64,000 nt of DNA from an uncultured Erythrobacter sp. (GCA_947503155.1 CANNCL010000001.1:868001-932000), one strand, 5' to 3'; positions 50,992-61,521 are shown, counted from the first letter of the stretch. Made by a program: numbers and translations. The notes: generated by a model not told the origin, from the letters alone.

Positions 50992-52035
50992 CTAGGATGC
51001 GGGCGCGAAGGCAAGCCGGAAATAGACCGTCCCCTTCCACACATTCTGATGCAGGATTCCCGGCAACATTGCCCGTGCAGCGTCGCTGAATTGGCTTTGA
51101 TAACAATCCATCGCATGGCGCGCCGCGTCGAGATCAGGCGGCTCATAACGGATCCGGTCGGTTATGAGCGAAGGGTGCGTTGTGGCCCAATTTTCGAACC
51201 CCGCCACTGCCTCGCCGCTTTCGCCAGCCGCGCTATCTGATGGAAATGCGGCATAGAGCAAGTCAGGGCGGCCATCTTCCATCGCGCCGATGATTTGTGT
51301 GACCGCATTGCTGACCATGCGGTGATCGGCATGGCCGTATCCGCCATCTGGCCCCCATGTCATTAACACTTGCGGCTGTTCCAAAGCGATGAGCGCGGCG
51401 ATGCGCTCTTCCATGTCGCGTGCCGCGCTGCCGGGTGCGCGGGCGTTTAAGGCGAGCGTACCATCGCCCAACTGCCAGAAGATCGGTTCGGGCAGCCCAA
51501 GCGCAAATGCCGAGCAGCGCGCTTCGTCTTCGCGCAAAGCCGCCAGCTGCGCGCCGGGCTCTAGGTCTGTCACGCCCGGCCCTGCATCGCCGCTAGTGGC
51601 GAAAACAATCGTCACCTCGCCCCCGCTGCGCGCCATCCGCGCGAGCACTGGGGCAATGGTGATTTCATCATCGGGATGGGCAAGGATCGCCAGCACCGAA
51701 GGCGGGCCTGATTGGGCGCTTGGCGCGTCCACCCTATCGGCAGGAACTGTGACGGAGCTTCCGTCTGGCGGGGGAAGCCGAGGCGGAGCGCCAAGGACAC
51801 GCGGGCTGCCTCCCGGTGCCATATCAGGCGTGATAATTATGACGTCGCCGTCCGATTCGGAGCCTTCTGGCTCAGGCCCGGGCATGTCTTGGGCCAATGC
51901 TGGATGCGCCGCGCAGACCATGCTGACGAGGGCCGCCGCGCTTATCAAAGCCCGCCCCCTAAATTGACTTGGCGTGCGCATGTCATTGTCTCCTACCGGG
52001 CCGAATGGCCGCATTTTTCCCACCTTCGCGCCCAA
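50992..52035 (-). CDS. Exported PIG-L family deacetylase
   Basis: VLAILAHPDDEITIAPVLARMARSG, GHADHRMV; start may be internal (MRTPSQFRG). Confidence 0.85.
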   Translation of the reverse strand: MGAKVGKMRPFGPVGDNDMRTPSQFRGRALISAAALVSMVCAAHPALAQDMPGPEPEGSESDGDVIIITPDMAPGGSPRVLGAPPRLPPPDGSSVTVPADRVDAPSAQSGPPSVLAILAHPDDEITIAPVLARMARSGGEVTIVFATSGDAGPGVTDLEPGAQLAALREDEARCSAFALGLPEPIFWQLGDGTLALNARAPGSAARDMEERIAALIALEQPQVLMTWGPDGGYGHADHRMVSNAVTQIIGAMEDGRPDLLYAAFPSDSAAGESGEAVAGFENWATTHPSLITDRIRYEPPDLDAARHAMDCYQSQFSDAARAMLPGILHQNVWKGTVYFRLAFAPAS

Positions 52036-52073
52036 GCGTAAAGAAATAGCAGCGGCCTTAATAAAAGTCGTGC

Positions 52074-53672
52074 TTGCCGCCTATTCCTCTGCGGCTAAGC
52101 ATGGCGGCTATGACCATTCCAAACCATGCAGAGATTATGAGCGAAAAGCTCTCCGAACCCTTTGGCTCTTACAATGCGATTATGCGCGATCATGCGCGGG
52201 CGCATCCTGATAAGATCGCCCTGATGGATGAGGGCGGCGATGTCGCTTGGGCCGAATTGATCGGCCTGGTGGAACGATTGGCCGCGCGTTTGACCGAAAC
52301 CGGGCTGGAGCGGGGGCAATCGGTTGCGATCCTTGGCAGCAGTTCGATCAATTACGCTTTGGTGTTTCTGGCGGCGGTGCGCGCGGGCGGTGTGGCCGCT
52401 CCGCTGACGACCAGCGCGTCTCCCGAACAATTGGCGGGCATGGCGAAAGATTCCGGCGCACGGCATTTGTTTATTGATGACAAGAAAGCCGCCGAACTCG
52501 GCCCCGATTTTATGGCGGACCTGACCCGCGTGCCTTTAGAAGATGTGCAAAGCTGGATGGCGCCGCAGGGTAGCATAGCGCCAGATTTCGATCCTGCGCC
52601 CGGCGATCCGTTCAACATCATCTATTCCAGCGGAACGACCGGCATTCCCAAAGGCATCGTCCATTCGCATCAGATGCGTTGGCGGCAATTTGGCGCGACG
52701 GCGCAATCCTATCAGGCCGCTGGGTTGGAGGTCCGCTCGCTGGCCTCAACACCGCTTTATTCCAACACCACGATGGTCGCGTTTCTGGCGCCAATTTTGG
52801 CAGGCGGGACCGTGCGGATCATGGGGAAATTTGATTGCGCACGCTGGTTGGACCATGCGGCGGCGGATCGGACCACGGTGACGATGCTGGTCCCCATCCA
52901 ATATCAGCGGTTGATGGATTATCCCGGATTTGACGATCATGATCTGTCGGCGCTGGCGATGAAATATTGCACTTCCGCGCCGTTTTCCGCCGAATTGAAA
53001 GCCGAAGTGCTGAAACGTATGCCGGGCGGGTTGGTCGAGATTTATTCGATGACTGAAGGGGGCGTCGTCTGCTTGCTTTCTGCGCATGAATTCCCGGACA
53101 AACTTCACACTGTCGGACGGCCCGCACCGGGCAGCGAAATGAAAGTGTTGGACGATGAGGATAACGAAGTGCCGCCGGGCATTCCGGGCAACCTTGTCGG
53201 GCGGTCGCAAACGATGATGTCAGGCTATAAAAACCGCCCGGACAAAACCGCCGAGGCGCAATGGACCGATCCGGCCAATGGTGATGTGTGGATGCGGATG
53301 GGCGACATTGGGCGGGTCGATGAAGAGGGCTTTGTCGAGCTGGTCGGGCGCGCAAAGGATATGATTATCTCTGGCGGGTTCAATATCTATCCCAGCGATT
53401 TGGAGAGCGAGTTGGAGCGCGAGGACGATGTTGCAGAAGCCGCAGTCGTCGGCATTGCATCACGGCGTTGGGGCGAAACGCCGATTGGTTTTGCGGTGCT
53501 AAAACCCGGCGCGCGCGATGCGGATGGCATTATGGCGGCGGTGAATGCGCGGCTGGGCAAGACGCAGCGGCTCTCGGCGCTTTATACGATTGATGAAATG
53601 CCGCGCAGCCATATTGGCAAATTGCTCAAGACCGAACTGCGCGAAAAGGCCGAAACCCTCTATCAGGAATGA
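52074..53672 (+). CDS. Class I adenylate-forming enzyme (acyl-CoA ligase)
   Basis: IIYSSGTTGIPKGIVHSH, GFVELVGRAKDMIISGGFNIYPSDLE; start may be downstream of 52074. Confidence 0.93.
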   Translation: MPPIPLRLSMAAMTIPNHAEIMSEKLSEPFGSYNAIMRDHARAHPDKIALMDEGGDVAWAELIGLVERLAARLTETGLERGQSVAILGSSSINYALVFLAAVRAGGVAAPLTTSASPEQLAGMAKDSGARHLFIDDKKAAELGPDFMADLTRVPLEDVQSWMAPQGSIAPDFDPAPGDPFNIIYSSGTTGIPKGIVHSHQMRWRQFGATAQSYQAAGLEVRSLASTPLYSNTTMVAFLAPILAGGTVRIMGKFDCARWLDHAAADRTTVTMLVPIQYQRLMDYPGFDDHDLSALAMKYCTSAPFSAELKAEVLKRMPGGLVEIYSMTEGGVVCLLSAHEFPDKLHTVGRPAPGSEMKVLDDEDNEVPPGIPGNLVGRSQTMMSGYKNRPDKTAEAQWTDPANGDVWMRMGDIGRVDEEGFVELVGRAKDMIISGGFNIYPSDLESELEREDDVAEAAVVGIASRRWGETPIGFAVLKPGARDADGIMAAVNARLGKTQRLSALYTIDEMPRSHIGKLLKTELREKAETLYQE

Positions 53673-53701
53673 TCGCGACCTTCCCGCTGGGCGCGCGTGT
53701 G

Positions 53702-53749
53702 GAGACGCGGCCACCATTCGGGGGGAGGGGAAGTGGGTGGCCGCGTCTC
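53702..53749. repeat. 14-bp perfect inverted repeat
   Basis: GAGACGCGGCCACC (53702-53715) / GGTGGCCGCGTCTC (53736-53749). Confidence 0.85.
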
Positions 53750-54080
53750 GCTCGCTGACTTGCCAAGTGGCATGCCGTCATGATGCGCGAAAATTCCGAT
53801 TCCAGCGCCAAAAGGGGGAGGGAGGCGCTTCGAAACTTCGCACTGACAGCATCGGGGGCAGCCGCAGCGCCGAGGCGCTGGATAAGCGGGCTTTGCATGG
53901 GCGGCGGTGCTGGAAGTCACCGGGGCCGTAAAACGCGCTCGTATCGGCTGCTCGCTACTGGCAAGCAGACTGGCAGGAAGGTTCCTGCCGATGCACCGCG
54001 AGGGTTCTGACGTTTCTGGGGAGAGGTGCCAGATCGCGCGGTACAAGTGCCAAATGGTGTTCGATTGCATGGAACTCAAA

Positions 54081-54115
54081 TGCGAAAATTCGCAATTTAA
54101 TTGCAAATTTTGCAA
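54081..54115. promoter_or_regulatory. AT-rich cluster of three overlapping palindromes, candidate operator
   Basis: TGCGAAAATTCGCA, GCAATTTAATTGC, TTGCAAATTTTGCAA. Confidence 0.4.
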
Positions 54116-54267
54116 CACAGGCGCGTGACGCTAGGGCGCGCGGCGTAGCGACCGCCGAATTTCACGGGTCGGGGTCAATTGGTTGCCGCCCTTTGCATTC
54201 GATCACTCGGTTGAAAGCATAGTGGGGGCCGCTTGCATGGTCCTACCGCGCTGCGTAAGCGCTAATC

Positions 54268-55845
54268 ATGCCAGCAGAGACCCATATTCCCGACTCGATT
54301 CTGATCGTTGATTTCGGCAGCCAAGTGACCCAGCTGATTGCGCGCCGTGTGCGCGAAGCGGGGGTCTATTCCGAAATCGCACCTTACACGATGGCAGAGG
54401 AAGCCTTTCGCAGGATGAAGCCCAAGGGCATTATCCTATCGGGCTCCCCCGCCAGCGTTCCCGACGACGGCTCGCCGCGCGCGCCGCAAAGCCTGTTTGA
54501 AGCCGGCATCCCGATCCTGGGCATTTGTTATGGTCAGCAAGTGATGAGCCATCAGCTAGGCGGTGAAGTGCGCCCCGGCCATGAGACAGGGGAAGGGGGC
54601 GAATTTGGCCGTGCCTATCTGACAGTCACCAAACCTTGCGCTTTGTTCGATGGCCTTTGGAAAGAGGGTGAGCGGCATCAAGTCTGGATGAGCCACGGCG
54701 ACAAAGTCACGCAATTTGCCGAGGGTTTTGAAATTGTCGCCACCAGCGACGGTGCGCCATTTGCGGTCATCGCGGATGAGAAACGCAAATTCTACGGCAC
54801 ACAATTCCATCCAGAAGTCGTCCACACACCCGATGGCGGCAAACTGCTCGCCAATTTCGTGCGTCATGTTTGCGGTCTGACCGGCGATTGGACGATGGCC
54901 GAGTTCCGCAAGACCAAGATCGAGGAAATCCGCGCTCAGGTCGGCAAAGGCCGCGTCATTTGCGGATTGTCCGGCGGAGTCGACAGCGCGGTCGCAGCGG
55001 TTCTGATCCACGAAGCGGTCGGTGATCAGCTCACCTGCGTCTATGTCGATCACGGTTTGATGCGGCTCAATGAAACAGAGCAAGTCGTCTCGCTGTTCCG
55101 CGACCATTACAACATCCCGCTTGTCGCGGTGGATGCCGAAGAACAATTTATGGGCGGATTAGAAGGCGTCACCGACCCAGAAAAGAAACGCAAATTCATC
55201 GGCGGGGCATTTATCGACCTGTTCGAAGCCGAAGCGAAAAAGGTCGGCGGCGCAGATTTCCTCGCGCAAGGCACGCTCTATCCTGACGTCATCGAAAGCG
55301 TCAGCTTCACCGGCGGGCCAAGCGTAACTATTAAAAGCCACCACAATGTCGGCGGCCTGCCCGAACGCATGAATATGAAACTGGTCGAGCCTTTGCGCGA
55401 ATTGTTCAAAGACGAAGTGCGCGATTTGGGCCGCGAACTTGGCTTGCCCGAAGCCTTCGTTGGCCGCCATCCATTCCCCGGCCCCGGCCTGGCGATCCGT
55501 ATTCCGGGCGAAGTCACCAAAGAACGCTGCGACATTTTGCGCAAAGCCGATGCGATTTACCTCGAAGAAATCCGCAATGCCGGATTGTACGACGCCATCT
55601 GGCAGGCTTTCGCGGTGTTGTTGCCGGTCAAAACCGTTGGCGTGATGGGCGACAGCCGCACCTATGACAGCGTTTGCGGATTGCGCGCTGTGACCAGCAC
55701 GGACGGGATGACCGCCGATGTCTATCCCTTCGATGCGTCATTCCTAACCGGTGTTGCGACGCGGATCGTCAACGAAGTGCAAGGCATCAACCGCGTGGTC
55801 TATGACTACACGTCAAAGCCGCCGGGCACGATCGAGTGGGAGTGA
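54268..55845 (+). CDS. guaA: GMP synthase (glutamine-hydrolysing)
   Basis: [28 protein letters not shown]-terminal [15 protein letters not shown]. Confidence 0.98.
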   Translation: MPAETHIPDSILIVDFGSQVTQLIARRVREAGVYSEIAPYTMAEEAFRRMKPKGIILSGSPASVPDDGSPRAPQSLFEAGIPILGICYGQQVMSHQLGGEVRPGHETGEGGEFGRAYLTVTKPCALFDGLWKEGERHQVWMSHGDKVTQFAEGFEIVATSDGAPFAVIADEKRKFYGTQFHPEVVHTPDGGKLLANFVRHVCGLTGDWTMAEFRKTKIEEIRAQVGKGRVICGLSGGVDSAVAAVLIHEAVGDQLTCVYVDHGLMRLNETEQVVSLFRDHYNIPLVAVDAEEQFMGGLEGVTDPEKKRKFIGGAFIDLFEAEAKKVGGADFLAQGTLYPDVIESVSFTGGPSVTIKSHHNVGGLPERMNMKLVEPLRELFKDEVRDLGRELGLPEAFVGRHPFPGPGLAIRIPGEVTKERCDILRKADAIYLEEIRNAGLYDAIWQAFAVLLPVKTVGVMGDSRTYDSVCGLRAVTSTDGMTADVYPFDASFLTGVATRIVNEVQGINRVVYDYTSKPPGTIEWE

Positions 55846-55849
55846 CGAA

Positions 55850-56236
55850 ATGACGCAAAAATACATAGCAATAGGGTCCAATGATCTGGATCGATCCTAT
55901 GCCTATTATGATCCAGTCATGACCGCGCTCGGCGCTAAGGTTGCATTCGAATATGCTGGCATCACCAAATGCTACAAATTCCCAGACGGTTTTTGCGTCT
56001 GGATCGGAAAGCCGCAAAATGGCGAAGCGGCGGCACCCGGCAACGGACATACGGCTGGCTTTTCAGTCGACAGCACGGATGCGGTTGATCTCGCTTATGC
56101 CGCTGCGCTGGCCAATGGTGGTTCGGATGAAGGGGCACCGGGCCCCCGCCCTCTATATGGGCCGGATTTCTATGGCGCTTATGCCCGTGATCCCGATGGC
56201 AACAAGATGAGCTTTGTGACGCTCATTGCGGCTTAG
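55850..56236 (+). CDS. VOC family protein
   Basis: MTQKYIAIGSNDLDRSYAYYDPVMTALGAK...YARDPDGNKMSFVTL. Confidence 0.88.
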   Translation: MTQKYIAIGSNDLDRSYAYYDPVMTALGAKVAFEYAGITKCYKFPDGFCVWIGKPQNGEAAAPGNGHTAGFSVDSTDAVDLAYAAALANGGSDEGAPGPRPLYGPDFYGAYARDPDGNKMSFVTLIAA

Positions 56237-56325
56237 GACCAACTTTCTGCGAACGGGCTGAACCTTTGCCACGGTATCGGCATGCTGATAGGCTCGCTGT
56301 AAATCGGAACAAAGGGCCTCAAATC

Positions 56326-56937
56326 GTGACAAACATTTTCCGCATCACCGCAGCAGCGGCGTTCCTCACGCTGGGCGCCTGTTCGCAAGCTCCCGCCGAA
56401 CCGCCTGCCCTTACGCAAGGCGCTTGGACCCTTGACGGCGAAGCGTCGCAGCTCAGCTATGTGTCGATCAAGGCAGGCGAGATTGCGGAGGTCAATTCGT
56501 TTGAAACTGTCAGCGGCTCTGTTTCTGAGGACGGCGTAGCGGTGATCGAGATTGACCTCGCCTCGGTCGATACCGGCGTCGATATTCGCAATGAGCGGAT
56601 GCGCGATGTTTTCTTTGTTGTCGCCGACAATCCAACCGCGACTGTAACCGCGCAAATCGACCCGGCCGCGTTCGAAGCGCTCGGCGTAGGCGCAAGCACA
56701 ATGCAGATGCTCGACGGAACACTCTCGCTCAAAGGGATCGAGGCACCTTTCCAAGCCGAAGTCACGGTGACGCGGACGGGCGCAGACCGTGTGCTTGCGG
56801 TGTCAAACGCTCCGGTGATCGTTGAGGCGGGCCGGTTTGAACTGACGGGCGGCCTTGCTGAGCTTCAGGAATTGGCCAATTTGGATTCGATCACGCCGGT
56901 TGTGCCTGTGACATTCTCGCTCACATTCGAGCGGTAG
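56326..56937 (+). CDS. YceI family lipoprotein-like protein
   Basis: Lipobox-like LTLGACSQ; WTLDGEASQLSYVSIKAGEIAEVNSFETVSGSVSEDG; GTG start assumed. Confidence 0.85.
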   Translation: MTNIFRITAAAAFLTLGACSQAPAEPPALTQGAWTLDGEASQLSYVSIKAGEIAEVNSFETVSGSVSEDGVAVIEIDLASVDTGVDIRNERMRDVFFVVADNPTATVTAQIDPAAFEALGVGASTMQMLDGTLSLKGIEAPFQAEVTVTRTGADRVLAVSNAPVIVEAGRFELTGGLAELQELANLDSITPVVPVTFSLTFER

Positions 56938-56952
56938 GTTCCGCCGCAGCGA

Positions 56953-57504
56953 ATGCCGACAATATTCACCCATGCTGTCGTCCCTTTGGCCATCGCGGTT
57001 GCCGCTGGTCGGGGGCATATTTCGCCTAAACTGGCGGTGGCGGGCGCGGTGTTTGCGATCCTGCCGGATGCCGATGTGGTCGCCTTTCGATTTGGCATCG
57101 ATTACGCCGACACTTGGGGCCACCGGGGCGCGACGCATTCGTTTGCCTTTGCCGCGATATGCGCCGGAGCTTTGGCGTTAATCTGGAAAGAAGCGCGCAG
57201 TGTGCTTGGCATTGCCTTTCTGACATTTGCGATGGCGAGCCACGGATTGCTCGATACTTTGACCGATGGCGGGCTGGGTGCGGCGCTGTATTGGCCCTTC
57301 GACAATGCACGTATTTTTGCGCCGGAAACCCCGGTGCGCGTTTCCCCAATTGGACGCGGGTTCTTCTCTGCGCGCGGGCTGGAGACGATATTGTCCGAAT
57401 TGCGCTGGATTTGGCTCCCATGTTTGGGTCTGGCCGGGCTGACATGGGGAGCGCGCAAACAAATAGCCAAAGGGAAAAGGCGTGCAGCTCGATCTCGGGG
57501 CTGA
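56953..57504 (+). CDS. YdjM-like membrane-bound metal-dependent hydrolase
   Basis: MPTIFTHAVVPLAIAV, ILPDADVVAFRFGIDYADTWGHRGATHSFAF, SHGLLDTLTDGGLG. Confidence 0.88.
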   Translation: MPTIFTHAVVPLAIAVAAGRGHISPKLAVAGAVFAILPDADVVAFRFGIDYADTWGHRGATHSFAFAAICAGALALIWKEARSVLGIAFLTFAMASHGLLDTLTDGGLGAALYWPFDNARIFAPETPVRVSPIGRGFFSARGLETILSELRWIWLPCLGLAGLTWGARKQIAKGKRRAARSRG

Positions 57505-58186
57505 TCCGCGTACCGATATTTTGCGCCGGTTGCAGGCGGCTTTGATTGCGCGGTTCGGACGGATCATTCGCCCGCCTGACAAACGCCGTGATCCGATTTG
57601 GGTGCTCGTCCACGGAGTGATCGGTGCGCAGACAAAAACGGCGGCCTCCAACGCATCAAGCGACGGGTTGATCGCGGAATATGGCACATGGGAAACCGTC
57701 GCCGCCGCCCCAATTGCGGATTTGGAGGAGCGGTTGCAGCGGCAGACATTCCCCAAAGTCGCGGCAAAGCGGCTCAGCCAATGTTTGAATGCGATCATTG
57801 CGGCGCGCGGCGCGGTGGATTTGCGGCACCTGTCTAATCTGCCCACAGATGAGGCGATGGCGTGGCTCGAAACGCTGCCGGGGGTCGCGCGCAAGAACTC
57901 CGCCGGGGTGATGAATGCCAGCACTTTTGCGCGCCGGGCGATGGTGATTGACGGCCACCACCGCCGGATCATGCAGCGTATGGGGATTGTGCCAGCGAAA
58001 GCCGACACTGCGCGCACCTATGATGCGCTGATGCCGATTATCCCCGATGATTGGAGCGCCGCCGAAATGGATGAGCATCATTTGCTGCTGAAGACACTAG
58101 GGCAGACCCATTGCCGCCCGCGCAAAGCCATTTGCGAAGGCTGCCCCGCGCACCAAGATTGCGAAACCGCGCGGATCGCGGCATGA
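57482..58186 (+). CDS. Endonuclease III-like HhH-GPD DNA glycosylase
   Basis: LETLPGVARKNSAGVMNASTF HhH, Cys cluster CRPRKAICEGCPAHQDC. Confidence 0.88.
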   Translation: MQLDLGADPRTDILRRLQAALIARFGRIIRPPDKRRDPIWVLVHGVIGAQTKTAASNASSDGLIAEYGTWETVAAAPIADLEERLQRQTFPKVAAKRLSQCLNAIIAARGAVDLRHLSNLPTDEAMAWLETLPGVARKNSAGVMNASTFARRAMVIDGHHRRIMQRMGIVPAKADTARTYDALMPIIPDDWSAAEMDEHHLLLKTLGQTHCRPRKAICEGCPAHQDCETARIAA

Positions 58187-58217
58187 CATCACAAGATTTG
58201 CAATCACGGGAATTACG

Positions 58218-59006
58218 ATGAGCTGGGAAGACCAATTTGCCGAAGACGCCGATGCCCGCGAAGCCGAAGCGCGCGGAAAATCGCGCAGCGTAACGGTCGG
58301 CTGGACGGTGCGATTTCCGCAGGGGGGCGACGCGATTTGGGCGCCGCCAAAACCGTTCACTCGCAAAGATCCCAAGCCGACCTCTGCCAAATCGGTGCAA
58401 GTCTGCCCCGCCGCGATTGATTTTGATCGGCGGCATTATGTTATCCCGTGCCCGATTGATCTGACGCTGTCTTTTGGGCGCAAACCCGACGGTCAATTGC
58501 AATTGCTGGATGCCGATGGCGAACAATCCGCGATGCGCCCGCAAGGCCGCGCCAATATGCTGGTGATGCATCCGCAAAACGAATGGCGGCATCCCGAACG
58601 CCCGATCATTCAAATCACCGCGCCATACGTCTTTGTGGCGGATCAGCCGTGCTATGTTGTGCAAACCGCGCCCTATCTCGATTATTTCCCCACCCCGCGC
58701 CCCGGTGTGCAAATGGGCGGGCGTTTCCCCATCCATATCTGGCCGCGCCCGCTAAGCTGGGGTTTTGAATGGCATGATGTGAACCAACCGTTGGTGCTGA
58801 AACGCGGTGATCCGTGGTTCTATGTGCGGTTTGAAACAGAAAATCCGGGCGCGCATGTGCGGCTGGTAGAGCAGGAAATGACCGCCGAATTGGATGGGTA
58901 TTTGAACAGCATCATTGATGTTTCAAATTACGTGAACAAAACCTATTCGATGTTTGGTGAGGCGCGCCGGATCAGGCCGGAAAAACTGCTCAAACCCAAA
59001 GGGTGA
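58218..59006 (+). CDS. Hypothetical protein, no recognised domain
   Basis: 262-aa ORF, good coding character. Confidence 0.75.
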   Translation: MSWEDQFAEDADAREAEARGKSRSVTVGWTVRFPQGGDAIWAPPKPFTRKDPKPTSAKSVQVCPAAIDFDRRHYVIPCPIDLTLSFGRKPDGQLQLLDADGEQSAMRPQGRANMLVMHPQNEWRHPERPIIQITAPYVFVADQPCYVVQTAPYLDYFPTPRPGVQMGGRFPIHIWPRPLSWGFEWHDVNQPLVLKRGDPWFYVRFETENPGAHVRLVEQEMTAELDGYLNSIIDVSNYVNKTYSMFGEARRIRPEKLLKPKG

Positions 59007-59032
59007 GCGGAGCCCGCGCGCCCGGAGCGCGA

Positions 59033-59494
59033 TTAAGCGCGCGGGGGCCATTGCAGCATCGCACGCTGCACATATCCGCCCGCTGCCATGGCGAGAATGA
59101 CGGGTATCGACAGCGTGAACAGATTGCCCAGCTCCCATTCCAGTGTCTCCTGAGAAATCACCAGCACCGCAAACGCCTCCAGCGACACCGCGACCAATGC
59201 GCCCGTGAGCGGCCCTTGCCACCATCCAGCGGGCGAAATGCGCAATATCGCCATGGCGAATGCTGTGCCGATCGGGGCGACAATCAGAAAACCCAGCGCG
59301 GCTGCGGCGACGACGCCCATCGTTGCGAACATTAACAGGGTTTTGAAAACGGTCAGCCACCCGCCCGTTTGCGTCCCAAAATAGCTGATGATGGTAAAAA
59401 TCACCGCGCCGCCGATGTAAACCAGCGCATTCGCCATCAGGCCCGCGCGGAACAATTCGGTCGGTTTGGGCCGGGTTTCTGTGATCGCGGTCAT
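59033..59494 (-). CDS. Hypothetical membrane protein
   Basis: About 4 hydrophobic segments. Confidence 0.7.
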   Translation of the reverse strand: MTAITETRPKPTELFRAGLMANALVYIGGAVIFTIISYFGTQTGGWLTVFKTLLMFATMGVVAAAALGFLIVAPIGTAFAMAILRISPAGWWQGPLTGALVAVSLEAFAVLVISQETLEWELGNLFTLSIPVILAMAAGGYVQRAMLQWPPRA

Positions 59495-59669
59495 TTTTGT
59501 TCCCTCCTGCCGATTATTGGCGAAAATCGCTCTGACGCTACGTCGCGCGACCCTTGCGCCGGGCTTTGCGAAACGCGGATTGGCTCCCCCTCAAAAGCGC
59601 GCTTGCACCGCAGCCTATATTCGGCTTGTCTCTCGCGCAAATAGGAATCGCGATGAGAGGATACACCAC

Positions 59670-60647
59670 ATGAAGACTGCCATCACCGAAATGTTCGGCA
59701 TCGAGCACCCCATCATTCAAGGCGGGATGCATTATGTTGGCTTTGCCGAAATGGCGGCCGCGGTTTCCAATGCGGGCGGTCTGGGGATCATTACGGGCCT
59801 GACGCAGGGCACTCCTGAAAAGCTCGCCAATGAAATCGCGCGTTGCCACGATATGACGGACAAGCCGTTTGGCGTGAACCTCACGATTTTGCCGACGCTG
59901 ACCCCGCCTGATTATCCCGGTCTGGTAAAGGCCGTGATTGATGGCGGCGTGAAAGCGGTGGAGACCGCTGGACGCAATCCGGTTGAGCTGCTTGGCCCGC
60001 TTAAAGATGCCGGGATCAAAGTGATCCACAAATGCACCAGCGTGCGCCACAGTTTGAAAGCGCAAGATATTGGCTGTGATGCCGTCAGCGTCGATGGTTT
60101 CGAATGCGGCGGCCATCCGGGCGAAGACGACATTCCCAACTTTATCCTATTGCCGCGCGCCGCCGATGAACTTGAAATCCCGTTCGTATCATCGGGCGGT
60201 ATGGCCGATGGGCGCAGCCTCGTCGCCAGCCTCGCGATGGGCGCGCAGGGCATGAATATGGGCACCCGCTTTATCGCCACCCAAGAAGCGCCCGTGCATG
60301 AAAATGTGAAAAAGGCCATCGTTGCGGCCAGCGAGCTCGACACGCGGCTCGTGATGCGCCCGCTGCGCAACACCGAACGTGTGCTGGCCAATGATGCGGT
60401 TGAACGCTTGCTCGAAAAGGAAAAAGAGCTGGGCGATGCGATCACTATTCAGGATATCTTGCCAGAAGTGGCAGGCGTCTATCCGAAGATCATGATGGAA
60501 GGCGCGATGGATGAAGGCGCGTGGAGCTGCGGCATGGTCGCTGGCCTGATCAATGATATTCCGACCTGTAAGGAATTGATCGACGGCATCATGAGCGAGG
60601 CTGAAGACATCATCCAAAAACGGCTGAGCGGAATGCTGGCTGCCTGA
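59670..60647 (+). CDS. Nitronate monooxygenase-family flavoprotein
   Basis: MFGIEHPIIQGGMHYVGFAEMAAAVSNAGGLGIITG, SVDGFECGGHPGEDDI, GAQGMNMGTRFIATQEA. Confidence 0.93.
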   Translation: MKTAITEMFGIEHPIIQGGMHYVGFAEMAAAVSNAGGLGIITGLTQGTPEKLANEIARCHDMTDKPFGVNLTILPTLTPPDYPGLVKAVIDGGVKAVETAGRNPVELLGPLKDAGIKVIHKCTSVRHSLKAQDIGCDAVSVDGFECGGHPGEDDIPNFILLPRAADELEIPFVSSGGMADGRSLVASLAMGAQGMNMGTRFIATQEAPVHENVKKAIVAASELDTRLVMRPLRNTERVLANDAVERLLEKEKELGDAITIQDILPEVAGVYPKIMMEGAMDEGAWSCGMVAGLINDIPTCKELIDGIMSEAEDIIQKRLSGMLAA

Positions 60648-60759
60648 TCAGGCGCCCAGCTAATTCCCTTCACTGTCTTTCACAGGCTTTCACTGGTTGT
60701 GGTTCGCGCCATTTGACTATGTTTTGCTGAATTAGTACCCCTCGCGGTAGGGGGAATTT

Positions 60760-61314
60760 ATGCATAGATTGAAAGCACTTACTTGCGGCGTTTCGGCGTT
60801 CAGCATTCTTGGTCTGGTTTCGGCATGTTCTGATGCGGGCTCGGACGGGGACACTATGGTTGCGCCGATGCCCGAAGCCATCGCCGTGGAACGGCCGGCG
60901 CCTGTCGTCACTTGTGAAACCCCGCCAAGCAATGGCGCGGTGTTGTCGCGGGACAATTCAAAAGGTGTCGGGGGGCACAAGATCGGTATCGTGAACGGCG
61001 GAACGGGCAACACCATCGTCAATGTCCGTGACAGCGCAAGCAATGATCTGGTCTTGTCCTTCTTTGTGAAGATTGGCGAAACGGCATCAGTCGGCGACAT
61101 TCCCGACGGTTCGTACAAGGTGCAATACGCAAACGGCTTTGACCTTGGCGAAGATTGCAAGCAATTCGTGCGGATCAGAGGGGCCTCTGAAGACCCCGAA
61201 GTCCTCGAATTCCCAGCGGGATCGCAGATGGAGCTGACCTACGAATTGTTGCCGACAGAAAACGGCAATTTCACCGGCGCGACAATCGACGCTTCTGCAT
61301 TTGCCAGCGAATAG
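60760..61314 (+). CDS. Hypothetical lipoprotein
   Basis: LGLVSACSDAGSDGD lipobox; no recognised domain. Confidence 0.75.
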   Translation: MHRLKALTCGVSAFSILGLVSACSDAGSDGDTMVAPMPEAIAVERPAPVVTCETPPSNGAVLSRDNSKGVGGHKIGIVNGGTGNTIVNVRDSASNDLVLSFFVKIGETASVGDIPDGSYKVQYANGFDLGEDCKQFVRIRGASEDPEVLEFPAGSQMELTYELLPTENGNFTGATIDASAFASE

Positions 61315-61521
61315 GCCCGCGCCAATGGCGATCTAGGAATGGTCAAAAGCTAACCCGTAAATACGTGGTCTTGCGAATATTCGCGCGGCGATAACTCCGG
61401 TATTACACTTACGGTTCTTAGGGGGCGGCCTGTTCGGCAGGCTGACCCTTCAGGGATTTGGGTCGTAATTGGACGCTTTGATCCAGCCTGAAAGGGCGAA
61501 TCAAAGCTGTAAGGAAGAAGA

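Noticed and set aside
53663-54118. Minus-strand 151-aa ORF in the pre-guaA gap
   Set aside because: Composition (Arg/Pro/Cys/Ser-rich) looks like translated non-coding DNA; no motif support
56266-56325. Upstream extension of the YceI ORF
   Set aside because: Signal peptide begins at the internal GTG (MTNIFRITAAAAFLTLGAC); upstream codons look non-coding
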